Of a DNA stretch of 64,000 bases, positions 7,178 through 17,574 are shown one piece after another (the first letter of the stretch is position 1; each line of letters begins with the position of its first letter). The notes beneath the pieces are model-generated. The model saw only the letters and a program-made list of their open reading frames with translations. It was not told where the DNA came from and ran no database searches. Source of the stretch: Myxococcales bacterium (GTDB taxonomy: Bacteria > Myxococcota_A > Bradymonadia > UBA7976 > UBA1532). The position numbers were made by a program, and so were the translations under genes. The DNA lies in assembly GCA_020633555.1 (NCBI GenBank), contig JACKDL010000022.1:1-64000 (forward strand), written 5' to 3'.

Positions 7178-8866
7178 ATGAGCGGCTGGGCCATGGATCT
7201 GGGGACGACGAACACCGGCGTGGCGCGCTGGGAGGCCGACGCCGACCGCCCGCGGCTGGTGGAGCTGCAGAACATCTGCCGCAAGCCCGGGCGGGTGGAT
7301 CCGCTCGAGGCGCCCCGGCTGATCCCGTCGGCGGTGCACGTGGAGGCGGCCGACGACTTCTGGGGCAAGGTGGGCCGCTGGCCCTTCTTCATGAAGCGCG
7401 CGTTCCTGGGGCGGCAGGCCTACATCGGCCGCGAGGCCCTGGACCGCAACGAGGGCTGGTCCACGCCGGCGTTTGCCCCCACCTTCAAGCGTGAGCTGGC
7501 CACGGCGCCCAACCGCACGCTGGCGCGCATCCGCACCCAGGGCTACACGGCCCGCGAGATCGCCCGCATCTTCCTGCGCGAGCTGTTCAAGGAGATCAAG
7601 GAGACCCACGGCGAGCGGGTGCGCGACCTGGTGATCACCACCCCCGTCGAGGCCTTCGAGAGCTACCGGGCCGAGCTGCAGCAGGCCACGCGCCTGCTGG
7701 GCGTAAAGCGGCTGCGGTTCATCGACGAGCCCGTGGCGGCCGCCATCGGCTACGGCCTGGGCATCGACGCGCCCCGCAGGGTGCTGGTGGTGGACTTCGG
7801 CGGCGGCACGCTGGACCTGGCGGTGGTGGAGCTGTCGCTGAAGGCCATGGAGCAGGGCACCTGCCGGGTGGTGGCCAAGGAGGGCCGGCCCGTCGGCGGA
7901 AACGTGGTCGATGGCTGGCTGCTCGACACCTTCATGGAACGCATGGGCGTGCGGCTCGAGGGCGTGGGCGGCGAGACCGAGCTGTGGCGCCGGCTGATGC
8001 TCGACGAGGCCCGCCGGGTGAAGGAGGCGGTGTACTTCAAGCCCAAGGCCACCTTCGAGATCACCCCGCCGGAGGATCAGCCCGGCCTGCGGGCCCGGCT
8101 GCGCGACCGCCCCCGCTACCTGGACCTGACCCGCGACGACATCGTCGAGATCCTGGAAGCCCGCGAACTGTATGCGCTTCTGGGTGACTGCGCCGACGGC
8201 CTGGCCGAGCAGCTCGCCGCGCAGGGGTCCAGCGAGGACGCCCTGGACGAGGTGCTGATGGTGGGGGGCTCGACCCTCCTGCCCCAGGTGTATGCGTTCT
8301 TCGAGAAGCGTTACGGCCGCGACCGGGTGCGCGCCTGGCAGCCCTTCGAGGCGGTGGCCTACGGCGCGGCCGCCTTCGCCGCCGGGCGTTTCGGCCAGAG
8401 CGACTTCCTGGTGCACGAGTATGCGATGGTCACCTTCGATCCCGACACCCACGACAAGAAATACGTGACCATCGTGCCCCGCGGCACGCGCTTCCCCACC
8501 GCCCCCGACTTCTGGAAGCGGCGCTTCGTGCCCACCTGCTCGCTGGGCGAGCCCGAGAAGATCTTCCAGCTCGTGGTGGCCGAGGTGGGCACCGGGGGTG
8601 CCGAGCGCCGCTTCACCTGGGACGCCGACGGCAACGTGCACCGGGTGGGTGGCGAGGGCGACGACAACGCCCCCATCATCGTGCCCCTGAACGCCAGCAA
8701 CCCCGCGCTGGGCTACCTGAAGCCGCCCCACCTGCCCGGCGACCGCACGCCCCGGCTGGAGATCGGCTTCGGCGTGGACGAGAACCGCTGGCTGGTGGCC
8801 ACGGTGAAGGATCTGCGCAGCAACGCCCTGCTCATGAAGGGCGAGCCGGTGGTGCGCCTGCTCTGA
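7178..8866 (+). CDS. Hsp70/DnaK-like ATPase family protein
   Basis: 562 residues. The actin-like ATPase fold is clear: phosphate-1 loop MDLGTTNTGVA (about 6-16), EPVAAAIGYG, phosphate-2 loop VLVVDFGGGTLDLAVVE (about 202-218) and adenosine loop LMVGGSTLLPQV (about 360-371). The C-terminal part is shorter than in DnaK, and no EEVD-type or Gly-rich tail is seen. It therefore belongs to the divergent 'Hsp70 family protein' class rather than being the housekeeping DnaK. No dnaJ or grpE is adjacent. I chose the ATG at 7178, which follows a -10-like TAAAAC by seven bases. Its stop codon abuts that of the convergent caspase-like gene, forming TGATCA. Confidence 0.85.
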   Translation: MSGWAMDLGTTNTGVARWEADADRPRLVELQNICRKPGRVDPLEAPRLIPSAVHVEAADDFWGKVGRWPFFMKRAFLGRQAYIGREALDRNEGWSTPAFAPTFKRELATAPNRTLARIRTQGYTAREIARIFLRELFKEIKETHGERVRDLVITTPVEAFESYRAELQQATRLLGVKRLRFIDEPVAAAIGYGLGIDAPRRVLVVDFGGGTLDLAVVELSLKAMEQGTCRVVAKEGRPVGGNVVDGWLLDTFMERMGVRLEGVGGETELWRRLMLDEARRVKEAVYFKPKATFEITPPEDQPGLRARLRDRPRYLDLTRDDIVEILEARELYALLGDCADGLAEQLAAQGSSEDALDEVLMVGGSTLLPQVYAFFEKRYGRDRVRAWQPFEAVAYGAAAFAAGRFGQSDFLVHEYAMVTFDPDTHDKKYVTIVPRGTRFPTAPDFWKRRFVPTCSLGEPEKIFQLVVAEVGTGGAERRFTWDADGNVHRVGGEGDDNAPIIVPLNASNPALGYLKPPHLPGDRTPRLEIGFGVDENRWLVATVKDLRSNALLMKGEPVVRLL

Positions 8867-10474
8867 TCAGGGCCTGGTGGGCTCGAAGGCCTGCACCGGC
8901 GGCACCGCCCCCAGCCACGCGGGCATGTGCAGCACGCGGACCAGGGTCGGCAGGTCGGCCGCCTCGCCCTTGGCGCTCCGAATCCCCGCCCAGGTGAAGG
9001 CCTGCGCCTTCTCCATCTCGGTCAACGGCCGGGACCACGTGCTCACCGTGAACATCACAGGCCCCTCGGGATCACTGGCTGCGGGCGTCCCGCCACAGGG
9101 GCTCACCCCCGCGTCGCAGAGGAAAGCGCCGCCCAGCGTGGTGTCCACCACCGAGACGTAGGTGGCCTCGGTGGGCCCCTCCCACTTCAGGTAGAAGCGC
9201 TCGCCGGGGGTCAGCCGGAAGGGCCCGGTGGCCACACCGTCCACGCTCAGCGTGCCCTGCGGCGGCGTGGGGCTGGGCGTCTCCAGCCAGCGCCGGGTGC
9301 GGTCGAAACGGTCGGCCTGATCCATCAGGTGGCCCACCAGGTCGCCCTCGGCGGGCAAGAGGTCCGCCGCCAGCGCCCGCCGGCACAGGCGCCAGTGGGG
9401 CTTGCCGGGGGCCGCGCTCACCAGGGCCAGATCGCAGCGCGCCTCAGCGTCCGCGTGGACGAAGCGGGACTCCCTGGCGATCCACTCGGCCAGCTCGGCC
9501 GCTGCAGGCGCCTTGGGATCGGGCAGGTACAGCCGGGTGGGCCGACCGGTGGCCGGCGGCGGCGGGCCCAGGGGCGCCCCACGCAGCAAGGGCTGGCCCA
9601 GCAGCGCCTTCGGCCCTTCCAGCTGGGGTGTCTGCGGGGTGCCCGTCTCCTGCTGGAGCAGCGCCACGGCGCGGGCGAACACCACGTCCACCGGGGCGTC
9701 GCCGGGCAAGGTGCGGGCGGCCGCCACCAGGCTCTGGGTGAAGCCGCCGTTTGCGCCGTCGATGGCGGGCTGCGTCGCACCGGCCGCCGCCAGGAACAGC
9801 CCCCGCTCCGCCGGGTTGCCGGCCTTGATCTCCGGCAACGCCCACTTGCGCTGATCGGGTCGCAGCGCCCGGGTCTGCAGGCCCGACCGCCAGGACCCAC
9901 CGCTGTAGCAAGCGTCCAGGATGACCACCAGCCGGACGCCCCGTGCCAGCGCGCGGCCATAGAGCTGGGCAAGGCGCTTGTCGCGGATGTCCACCGGCGC
10001 CGGCAGCGCCTCGACGGCCCCGCGCCAGGCGTCGGCCGGCACCAGCGTCTCCTCGATCTGCTTGCCCTCGGGCGCCCGCGTGTTGGTGATCCGCGAGCCG
10101 TGGCCCGCATAGAAGAAGACGGCGGTGTCGCCCGCCTGGCTGTCCGTCAGCAGCCGCTCCAGCGCAGTCAGCAGGCCCTCGCGGCTCGCCCGCTGGTTGC
10201 GCAGCACGGTCACCTGCTCGGCGGCGAAGCCGTAGCGCTCTGTGAGCAGGCCGGCCATGGCCTCGGCGTCCTTCACCGCCCCGGTGAGGTTGTTGAAGGC
10301 CCGCCCGTCGGCGCGGATCTGCTTGTGGGGCGGGAGCTTGCCCACCGCGGCCTGGTACTCGGCGGGCGCGTACTCGTCGATCCCCACCACCAGCGCCCGC
10401 CGCTCACCCCACGCGGCGCCCAGGCCGATGGTCCACGCCAGACACAACCCCAAGGCGGCCCCCATGCGACCCAT
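8867..10474 (-). CDS. Secreted caspase-like (peptidase C14) protein
   Basis: 535 residues with a signal peptide (about 1-23). The caspase-like domain begins at RRALVVGIDEY. The predicted catalytic dyad is His125 (FFYAGHGSR) and Cys189 (VVILDACYSGG). Bacterial C14 proteins with this arrangement belong to the metacaspase/orthocaspase group and usually cut after basic residues. The C-terminal part (about 290-535) contains a DUF4384-like beta-rich region (LSVDGVATGPFRLTPGERFY). The ATG at 10474 is preceded by AGGAGG with ideal spacing. The ribosome-binding site lies inside the divergent M15 gene, and the two genes overlap by 11 bases at their 5' ends. Two further caspase-like genes lie at 32723 and 35208. 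Confidence 0.85.
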   Translation of the reverse strand: MGRMGAALGLCLAWTIGLGAAWGERRALVVGIDEYAPAEYQAAVGKLPPHKQIRADGRAFNNLTGAVKDAEAMAGLLTERYGFAAEQVTVLRNQRASREGLLTALERLLTDSQAGDTAVFFYAGHGSRITNTRAPEGKQIEETLVPADAWRGAVEALPAPVDIRDKRLAQLYGRALARGVRLVVILDACYSGGSWRSGLQTRALRPDQRKWALPEIKAGNPAERGLFLAAAGATQPAIDGANGGFTQSLVAAARTLPGDAPVDVVFARAVALLQQETGTPQTPQLEGPKALLGQPLLRGAPLGPPPPATGRPTRLYLPDPKAPAAAELAEWIARESRFVHADAEARCDLALVSAAPGKPHWRLCRRALAADLLPAEGDLVGHLMDQADRFDRTRRWLETPSPTPPQGTLSVDGVATGPFRLTPGERFYLKWEGPTEATYVSVVDTTLGGAFLCDAGVSPCGGTPAASDPEGPVMFTVSTWSRPLTEMEKAQAFTWAGIRSAKGEAADLPTLVRVLHMPAWLGAVPPVQAFEPTRP

Positions 10475-11387
10475 CCGGCTCCTCCTCGCCTTCGCCCTCT
10501 CCCTTGGGTGTACCCCCAACCCGCAAGGGCCGCCAGGGCGCACCGACGCGCCACCGGCGACCGGCGAGTCGGTGTGCTTCGACGGCGACGGGGCCCACTG
10601 CCTGCCGGTGATCCCCGGGCCCCCCGCGGATCCCGACTACCAGTACACGGGCCGCTTCCCCGCCCCGGCCCGGTGGATCGACCGCGACCGGGTGGGCGAC
10701 GGCGCGAAGGTGGCCGCCAGCTTCGCCTTGAAGGAGCTGTTCAACCCCAGCGCAGAGGGCCGCTTCGTGGCCTTGAGCCCCAGCGCGGTGTCGGCCCTGC
10801 AGCGGGTGCGCGATGACTGGCACCAGCGCACGGGCGCCGGGCTGCGGATCACCAGCGGCTTTCGCTCACCCGGGCGCAACGCCGCGGTGGGCGGGGTGGC
10901 CAACTCCCGGCACACCTACGGCGACGCCTTCGACTTCAAGCCCACCACCGGCCAGTGGGACCAGCCCACCCGGCTGGCCATGCTGCAGCTCTGCAAGGCC
11001 CATGGCTTCAACGAGCGGCTGGCCTACTCGCCGGCGAAGGGCGGCCACGTGCACTGCGCCATGGATCCCGGCCAGGCCTGGCGGGACGGCAAGGTGGGCT
11101 TCGACGCCTGGATCGTGCGGGCCGAGGACGGCTCCTGGAAGGCGGAGTGGGCCGGCCTGGAGGCCGAGGGCGAGCCGGCGCTGGTCTGGCGGGTGGAGGG
11201 GGTGGAGGCGCCCCCGGTGGAGGGGCTGACGTTCACGGCGCCCGAAGGGGCGAGCAAGGTGCTGCTGACGGTGGCCGACGTGGCTTTCTGCGAGGCGCCC
11301 ATCGACGCCACCGGGCGGATCCCCTGCGAGACCAATGCGGCCCCCGCCGCGCCCGCGCCTGCCGAAAAGGCCCCTGCGTCCAAGTAG
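10464..11387 (+). CDS. Lipoprotein with peptidase M15 (D-Ala-D-Ala carboxypeptidase-like) domain
   Basis: 307 residues. The start MRPIRLLLAFALSLGC gives a lipobox with Cys16. A DUF882/M15-type zinc peptidase domain spans about 75-215: GFRSPGRNAAVGGVANSRH, the zinc motif SRHTYGDAFDF (His and Asp ligands) and GHVHCAM (last His). M15 enzymes trim D-Ala from peptidoglycan stem peptides or act as endopeptidases. The C-terminal 90 residues form a small beta-rich domain and an Ala/Pro-rich tail. The ATG overlaps the divergent caspase-like gene, and only a weak AAGG precedes it. A peptidoglycan-modifying lipoprotein is the most likely role. Confidence 0.85.
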   Translation: MRPIRLLLAFALSLGCTPNPQGPPGRTDAPPATGESVCFDGDGAHCLPVIPGPPADPDYQYTGRFPAPARWIDRDRVGDGAKVAASFALKELFNPSAEGRFVALSPSAVSALQRVRDDWHQRTGAGLRITSGFRSPGRNAAVGGVANSRHTYGDAFDFKPTTGQWDQPTRLAMLQLCKAHGFNERLAYSPAKGGHVHCAMDPGQAWRDGKVGFDAWIVRAEDGSWKAEWAGLEAEGEPALVWRVEGVEAPPVEGLTFTAPEGASKVLLTVADVAFCEAPIDATGRIPCETNAAPAAPAPAEKAPASK

Positions 11388-11406
11388 TTGCGGACCCCGG
11401 CGGGGC

Positions 11407-11733
11407 TCAGCCCTCGGGCTTCTGGGCCTCGTGCACCTGCGCCTGAATCGTCGTGGCCTTGCGGTACAGGGCGCCCAGCGCGGTGCCCCCCACCCCGCCC
11501 AGCACGCTGAACAGGAACAGGCCGGCGAAGAAGGCCAGGGCCATGGCGCCGCCCACCATGAACTTGTCCAGGATCACGGGCTCGACGGGCTCGCCGAACA
11601 GGATCCCGCCGGTCATGTGGCCCATGTGCCCGCCGTAGGCGAGCGACGGCACGGCGCCGTTGTACAGGAACCAGACCATGCCGAAGAGGGCCCCGAGCCA
11701 GGCCTCGGGGGCGCGCTTGTGCGTGGTGAGCAT
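11407..11733 (-). CDS. Small integral membrane protein (108 aa)
   Basis: 108 residues with a first hydrophobic stretch near 11-33 (LGALFGMVWFLYNGAVP) and a second long one at about 59-88 (MVGGAMALAFFAGLFLF onward). The middle contains His/Met residues (GGHMGHMTGG). A GAGG precedes the ATG at 11733. It is convergent with the M15 lipoprotein gene (19-base gap) and divergent from the 30-haem cytochrome gene. The His/Met-rich loop could bind metal, but no family is recognised. Confidence 0.7.
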   Translation of the reverse strand: MLTTHKRAPEAWLGALFGMVWFLYNGAVPSLAYGGHMGHMTGGILFGEPVEPVILDKFMVGGAMALAFFAGLFLFSVLGGVGGTALGALYRKATTIQAQVHEAQKPEG

Positions 11734-11828
11734 CGTCGACCTCGGTGGATGAGCGCCCCACCGCTCACGCAATGCACATGCCATGTCGAAGCAAGGCCAC
11801 GCGGCCCCTGCGTGGGTCGTTTTCGGTT

Positions 11829-11860
11829 CCATCTGGTGACTCGGTGCACCATCTGGTAAC
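11829..11860. repeat. Direct repeat, possible regulator binding sites
   Basis: CCATCTGGTGAC (11829-11840) and CCATCTGGTAAC (11849-11860) differ at one base and are spaced 20 bp start to start, two helical turns. They lie 100-131 bases upstream of the 30-haem cytochrome gene in a divergent intergenic region. The geometry suits a dimeric or tandem-bound regulator. The protein is unknown. Confidence 0.45.
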
Positions 11861-11959
11861 ACGCCCGCGCGGATCCCGTGGGAACGGGGCCCGCCACCGA
11901 GGCATGTGCTTTGCAGCAGCGCGCGCTCCCAAAGGCGCGTGGACTGGCAGGAGAGCGGG

Positions 11960-13894
11960 ATGGGGTTGAAGACCTGGATCGCGACGGGGCTCGGCGTGGG
12001 CGTCGTGCTGGCGGTCGTGTTCACCCACCGCACCATCGACCGGCTCGAGGCAGACACGGCCTGCACCTCCTGCCACGCCGAGGTGCACGTCAACGCCAAG
12101 GGGGCGGTGCCCACCCACCCCGAGTTGGCCTGCCAGACCTGCCACACCACGTCCCTGGGCGTGGCCTGGAAGCTCAGCCGCGCCGACGACATTCCCCGCA
12201 CGCAGCAGAAGCTGGGCGAGAATGTGGTGCAGCACGGGGCGGTGGCCGACGCCACCTGCGAGGGCTGCCACACCGGCCAGGACGCCACCACCAAGGCCGT
12301 GGCCGACACCGTGGGCCACGCCGCCCACTTCAAGGGCGCCGAGCCCGTGCCCTGCCAGCGCTGCCACGCCGGCAGCGTGCACGACGGGCGGCCGCCCGCC
12401 GAGACGTGCAGCGACAAGGGCTGCCACGACGACCAGAAGATGGCGCGCTCGCCCATGGCCGAGCAGCACTGCCTGACCTGCCACCAGTTCCTGGATCCGC
12501 CAGTGACCGCCGCGAAGGCCGGGGCCCACAACGGCCGCTGGACCCAGTGCGCGAGCTGCCACGGGCCCAACAGCGTCAAGGCGCTGCCCGTCAGCCTGCA
12601 CGCCCAGATGCCCTGCGACGTCTGCCACAAGCCCCACGAGGAGCCCTTCACGGTGGCGCGGGGCTGCGAGGACTGCCACGACAAGGTGGTGCACGCCCAC
12701 CCCGAGGTGGAGAACACCGTCTACTGCACCGCCTGCCACGGGCCGCACGACGAGTGGGCCATCGCGCCCCAGCGCTGCGCCGGTTGCCACGAAGACCAGG
12801 TGCTCGAAGGCGTGCCCGCCGAGCTGGCCGGGCAGGCCGCCATCGACCCGGACGTCCTGCTGGTGGCGCAGGCCGAGCAGGCCGCCCACGCCACCTGCGT
12901 GGAGTGCCACAAGAGCCACGAGCGCGACGGCGAGATGGGCAGCAAGCGCTGCGGCGACTGCCACGACGACGTGCAGCACCCGCTGCAGCACCAGCAGAGC
13001 ACGTGCGACGACTGCCACGCGCCGCACCGGCCCCAGCCGCGCACCTGCGAGGGCTGCCACGCCAAGGACGTGCGGGTCCGCCACGGCCGCGCCGAGTGCG
13101 TGGAGTGCCACGCGGTGCACGACGAGCCGCTGGTGCAGCGCGACTGCCGGGCGTGCCACGCCGACACCCCGCGGGACGGCGGCCACCCCAAGAGCCAGTG
13201 CGGCGACTGCCACCAGCCCCACGCCCCCCAGCCCAAGGGCTGCGACGCCTGCCACAAGGATCAGGTGAAGGCCGTGCGCGGCCTGAAGCCCGAGCACACC
13301 GACTGCGCCAAGTGCCACAAGGCCCACGACTGGACCTTCGACGTGCAGGGCTGCAAGGACTGCCACGAGGATCAGGCCAAGGCCACGCAGCCCATCAAGG
13401 ATCACGCGAAGTGCGAGAGCTGCCACGCCTCGCACAGCATGAAGGTCAGCGGCACCAGCGCCTGCCGCGACTGCCACAAGGACGACCTGCGCCGCACGCC
13501 GAAGGACCACCTGGAGTGCGCCAAGTGCCACGACCAGCACTCGGGCAGCCGGGCCGGCAAGCAGGAGTGCAAGGACTGCCACAAGGAGCGCTTCCAGTTC
13601 CCGAAGGGCACGCCGAAGCACAAGGAATGCGACGACTGCCACGAGATGCACCCCAAGGCCGGCTGGGCCGAGCCCACCTGCGAGAGCTGCCACGACGGCG
13701 GCAAGGCCGCAAAGCCCGCGGGCCTGCACACCGACGACGGCCACCAGAAGTGCGGCGACTGCCACAAGGCCCACGCCCCGGTGAAGACCGACCGCAAGGC
13801 CTGCCTGAGCTGCCATGAGGACCAGCTCAAGCACGAGCCCGACGCCCCGCTGTGCAACGGTTGCCACGTCTTCAAGGCGGCCGCGCCGAAGTAG
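11960..13894 (+). CDS. Large multihaem c-type cytochrome (30 candidate haem sites)
   Basis: 644 residues with an N-terminal membrane anchor or signal (about 4-23: KTWIATGLGVGVVLAVVF), then a continuous run of haem motifs. I count 29 CxxCH sites plus one CxxxxCH (CSDKGCH), about one per 21 residues, with many extra His available as distal ligands. Repeats of about 25-30 residues (CxDCHxxH) point to growth by duplication. Such proteins act as electron conduits or stores in the periplasm or on the surface, as in Geobacter and Anaeromyxobacter; the partner is not known. The ATG at 11960 follows AGGAGAG at 11949-11955. It is monocistronic in this window and probably ends at the hairpins downstream. 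No catalytic site is identifiable. Confidence 0.9.
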   Translation: MGLKTWIATGLGVGVVLAVVFTHRTIDRLEADTACTSCHAEVHVNAKGAVPTHPELACQTCHTTSLGVAWKLSRADDIPRTQQKLGENVVQHGAVADATCEGCHTGQDATTKAVADTVGHAAHFKGAEPVPCQRCHAGSVHDGRPPAETCSDKGCHDDQKMARSPMAEQHCLTCHQFLDPPVTAAKAGAHNGRWTQCASCHGPNSVKALPVSLHAQMPCDVCHKPHEEPFTVARGCEDCHDKVVHAHPEVENTVYCTACHGPHDEWAIAPQRCAGCHEDQVLEGVPAELAGQAAIDPDVLLVAQAEQAAHATCVECHKSHERDGEMGSKRCGDCHDDVQHPLQHQQSTCDDCHAPHRPQPRTCEGCHAKDVRVRHGRAECVECHAVHDEPLVQRDCRACHADTPRDGGHPKSQCGDCHQPHAPQPKGCDACHKDQVKAVRGLKPEHTDCAKCHKAHDWTFDVQGCKDCHEDQAKATQPIKDHAKCESCHASHSMKVSGTSACRDCHKDDLRRTPKDHLECAKCHDQHSGSRAGKQECKDCHKERFQFPKGTPKHKECDDCHEMHPKAGWAEPTCESCHDGGKAAKPAGLHTDDGHQKCGDCHKAHAPVKTDRKACLSCHEDQLKHEPDAPLCNGCHVFKAAAPK

Positions 13895-13979
13895 GCCCGC
13901 CTGCGCGGCACTGGCGCCAGACGCCGCGCCCTCCCCCGGCCCCATCCGGTTCACCACCCGCGCCGTTCCGCGCGCCCCT

Positions 13980-13998
13980 CCCGGGCCGCAGGCCCGGG
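13980..13998. terminator. GC-rich hairpin downstream of multihaem cytochrome
   Basis: Arms CCCGGGCC and GGCCCGGG around a GCA loop give a perfect 8-bp stem, 85 bases after the cytochrome stop. No U-tract follows, so it is only a possible terminator or mRNA-stabilising hairpin. Confidence 0.4.
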
Positions 13999-14178
13999 GT
14001 GCCAGGCGCGGGCTCGCCCGTGCGACCCGGGGCAAGGAGGAGGGCGCCCACAGCGAGCAAGGCGAGCGAGGACGCACCGACGACGCGGCGCAGGTGTCGC
14101 CCGAGGCGCAGCCCGGGCAGCGGGCGCGCGACGAGGGCCGGCATGGGGAGGGGAGCCAGGCCCGAAGGGCCAGGCGGT

Positions 14179-14205
14179 GCGGGGAGGGGTCCGGCCCCTC
14201 CCCGC
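14179..14205. terminator. Perfect 11-bp inverted repeat before convergent gene end
   Basis: Arms GCGGGGAGGGG (14179-14189) and CCCCTCCCCGC (14195-14205) flank a five-base loop TCCGG. It lies 34 bases beyond the stop of the minus-strand lipoprotein gene and could act in both directions. There is no poly-U. It could also be a dispersed intergenic element. Confidence 0.45.
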
Positions 14206-14238
14206 GAAGCGAGGGCGTCAGCCCGAGCGCAAGGCCCG

Positions 14239-15408
14239 CTACCGCGCCGCGCAACACCGGAAGCCGGTGCTGTAGTCCCAGTGCTGCCGGTTGTGGGCGG
14301 TGGTGCGGTACAGGCAGCCGTCGCCGTTGCGGCGGGTGTCCACGTAGAAGCCGCCGCGGAACGTACCCGTGGGCGCGCTGGTCCACTCGTGCAGGTTGCC
14401 CATCATGTCGAAGGCCCCGCCCGCGGTGACGCACTGCGGGTGGTCGCCGGTGGGCGCCAGGCTCGCCGGGAGCTGGTTGATGCAGGCGTCCTGGATGTGG
14501 TCGAAGGGGTTGGCCGCGTTGGGGAAGAGCTCCACCGCCGGGTGCTGGGCCCGCGCGTCGTTGCACCAGCCGTCCTGGCGCTGGTCGCCGTAGGGGAAGA
14601 CGTGGTCCTGAGCGCCCCGGCAGGCGGCCAACCACTCGTCGTCGGTGCACAGCCGCTTGCCCGCCTCGGCGCAGGCTGCCTGGGCCTGATCGGCGTTGAT
14701 GTAGCCCTGGGGGACCACGCCGGCCACCGACACCGCCCGCATCCGGCGCCGGCCCGGGTTCTGGTAGGGCGACCAGGGGCCCACGCCCACCTCGACGAGC
14801 GCGCCCTCGTAGACGTCGATGCAGGTGGCCCCGTCCACGGGCAGCATGCCGGGTGGGCAGCCCCCCAGACCGGGGGCCTCGAGCAAGTCGGCGTTGCTGG
14901 GCGGCACCGCGTCGGGCACGCACTCGCCGGGCGGTTCGGGGGGATCGCCGGGGGTGCAGCACTGGATCTCGGCCGGCCCGGGGCAGAGGCCCGGGGTCGA
15001 GACGTGCCCGGGGCCGCAGTCCATGGTGTGCAGGCAGCGGCCCGCCACCCCACCCACGGCGCAGGGGCCCCAGTCCTCGACGGGATCGGGCGGGGGCTCC
15101 GCGTCGGGCTCGGGCGCGAAGGCGTCGGGCTCGAGCGCGAAGGCGTCTTGCTCGGGCTCGAAGGCGTCTTGCTCGGGCGCGAAGGCGTCGAGGTCGAAGG
15201 CGTCCGGCGCGAGCGCGTCGGGCTCCGGCTCGAAGCCGTCGGCCCCATCGGGCGCCCAGGCGGCGTCCTCGGGGCCGCCGTCGCCGCCCTTCGCGTCGCC
15301 CAGCACATCGGGTCGCGCGTCGTCGACGGTGCGGGAGGGTTCGAGATCGCCGCAGGCCGCAGTCAGCAGGGCCAGCAGCACGGGCAGGGCTTCGAGGGGT
15401 GCACGCAT
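14239..15408 (-). CDS. Lipoprotein with SUMF1/formylglycine-generating-enzyme-like domain
   Basis: 389 residues. Lipobox LTAAC (Cys19), then an Asp/Ala/Pro-rich linker with repeated PDAF/EQDAF units (about 30-110), a Cys-rich segment, and a SUMF1-type domain (about 180-389) with GKRLCTDDEWLAACRG, GNLHEWTS, FRGGFYVDTRRN and a final TGFRCC. In true formylglycine-generating enzymes the RGGSW region carries two copper-binding Cys; here only one Cys remains in that region (GDGC). A structural or binding role is therefore more likely than enzyme activity. It lies 32 bases after the FadJ-like gene on the same strand, but a -10-like CACCTT six bases before its ATG suggests its own promoter. Confidence 0.8.
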   Translation of the reverse strand: MRAPLEALPVLLALLTAACGDLEPSRTVDDARPDVLGDAKGGDGGPEDAAWAPDGADGFEPEPDALAPDAFDLDAFAPEQDAFEPEQDAFALEPDAFAPEPDAEPPPDPVEDWGPCAVGGVAGRCLHTMDCGPGHVSTPGLCPGPAEIQCCTPGDPPEPPGECVPDAVPPSNADLLEAPGLGGCPPGMLPVDGATCIDVYEGALVEVGVGPWSPYQNPGRRRMRAVSVAGVVPQGYINADQAQAACAEAGKRLCTDDEWLAACRGAQDHVFPYGDQRQDGWCNDARAQHPAVELFPNAANPFDHIQDACINQLPASLAPTGDHPQCVTAGGAFDMMGNLHEWTSAPTGTFRGGFYVDTRRNGDGCLYRTTAHNRQHWDYSTGFRCCAAR

Positions 15409-15414
15409 GCCCTG

Positions 15415-15420
15415 AAGGTG
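15415..15420 (-). promoter_or_regulatory. Possible -10 element directly before start (leaderless type)
   Basis: On the minus strand CACCTT ends six bases before the ATG at 15408. It has the same spacing and a similar sequence (CATCTT) to elements before the caspase-like genes at 36425 and 33982. Confidence 0.25.
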
Positions 15421-15440
15421 CCACAGGCGCGGCGGGCCGG

Positions 15441-17561
<2,121 letters not shown>

Positions 17562-17574
17562 CTTCCAGACCTCC

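Larger units (their letters stand above)
13895..14238. other. Intergenic region with hairpins between convergent genes
   Basis: 344 bases between the convergent multihaem cytochrome and SUMF1-lipoprotein genes. I see no convincing gene. A minus-strand open frame at 13872-14144 overlaps the cytochrome end and has no ribosome-binding site. The stretch carries at least two strong inverted repeats (13980-13998 and 14179-14205), suitable as terminators for one or both genes. Confidence 0.5.

Noticed and set aside
13872..14144. A 90-codon minus-strand frame with one hydrophobic stretch
   Set aside because: It overlaps the cytochrome stop, has no ribosome-binding site and an Arg/Gly/Pro-rich remainder; the hydrophobic stretch probably arises from GC-rich complement.
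11765..15424. A 1219-codon minus-strand open frame across the multihaem cytochrome
   Set aside because: It is antisense to the clear 30-haem reading frame and composed of low-complexity Val/Ala/Leu repeats mirroring CxxCH codons.
15400..15425. A TGGCAC with GC ten bases after GG before the SUMF1-lipoprotein, resembling sigma-54
   Set aside because: The -12 element would overlap the start codon, so transcription would begin inside the gene; the -10-like reading is more plausible.
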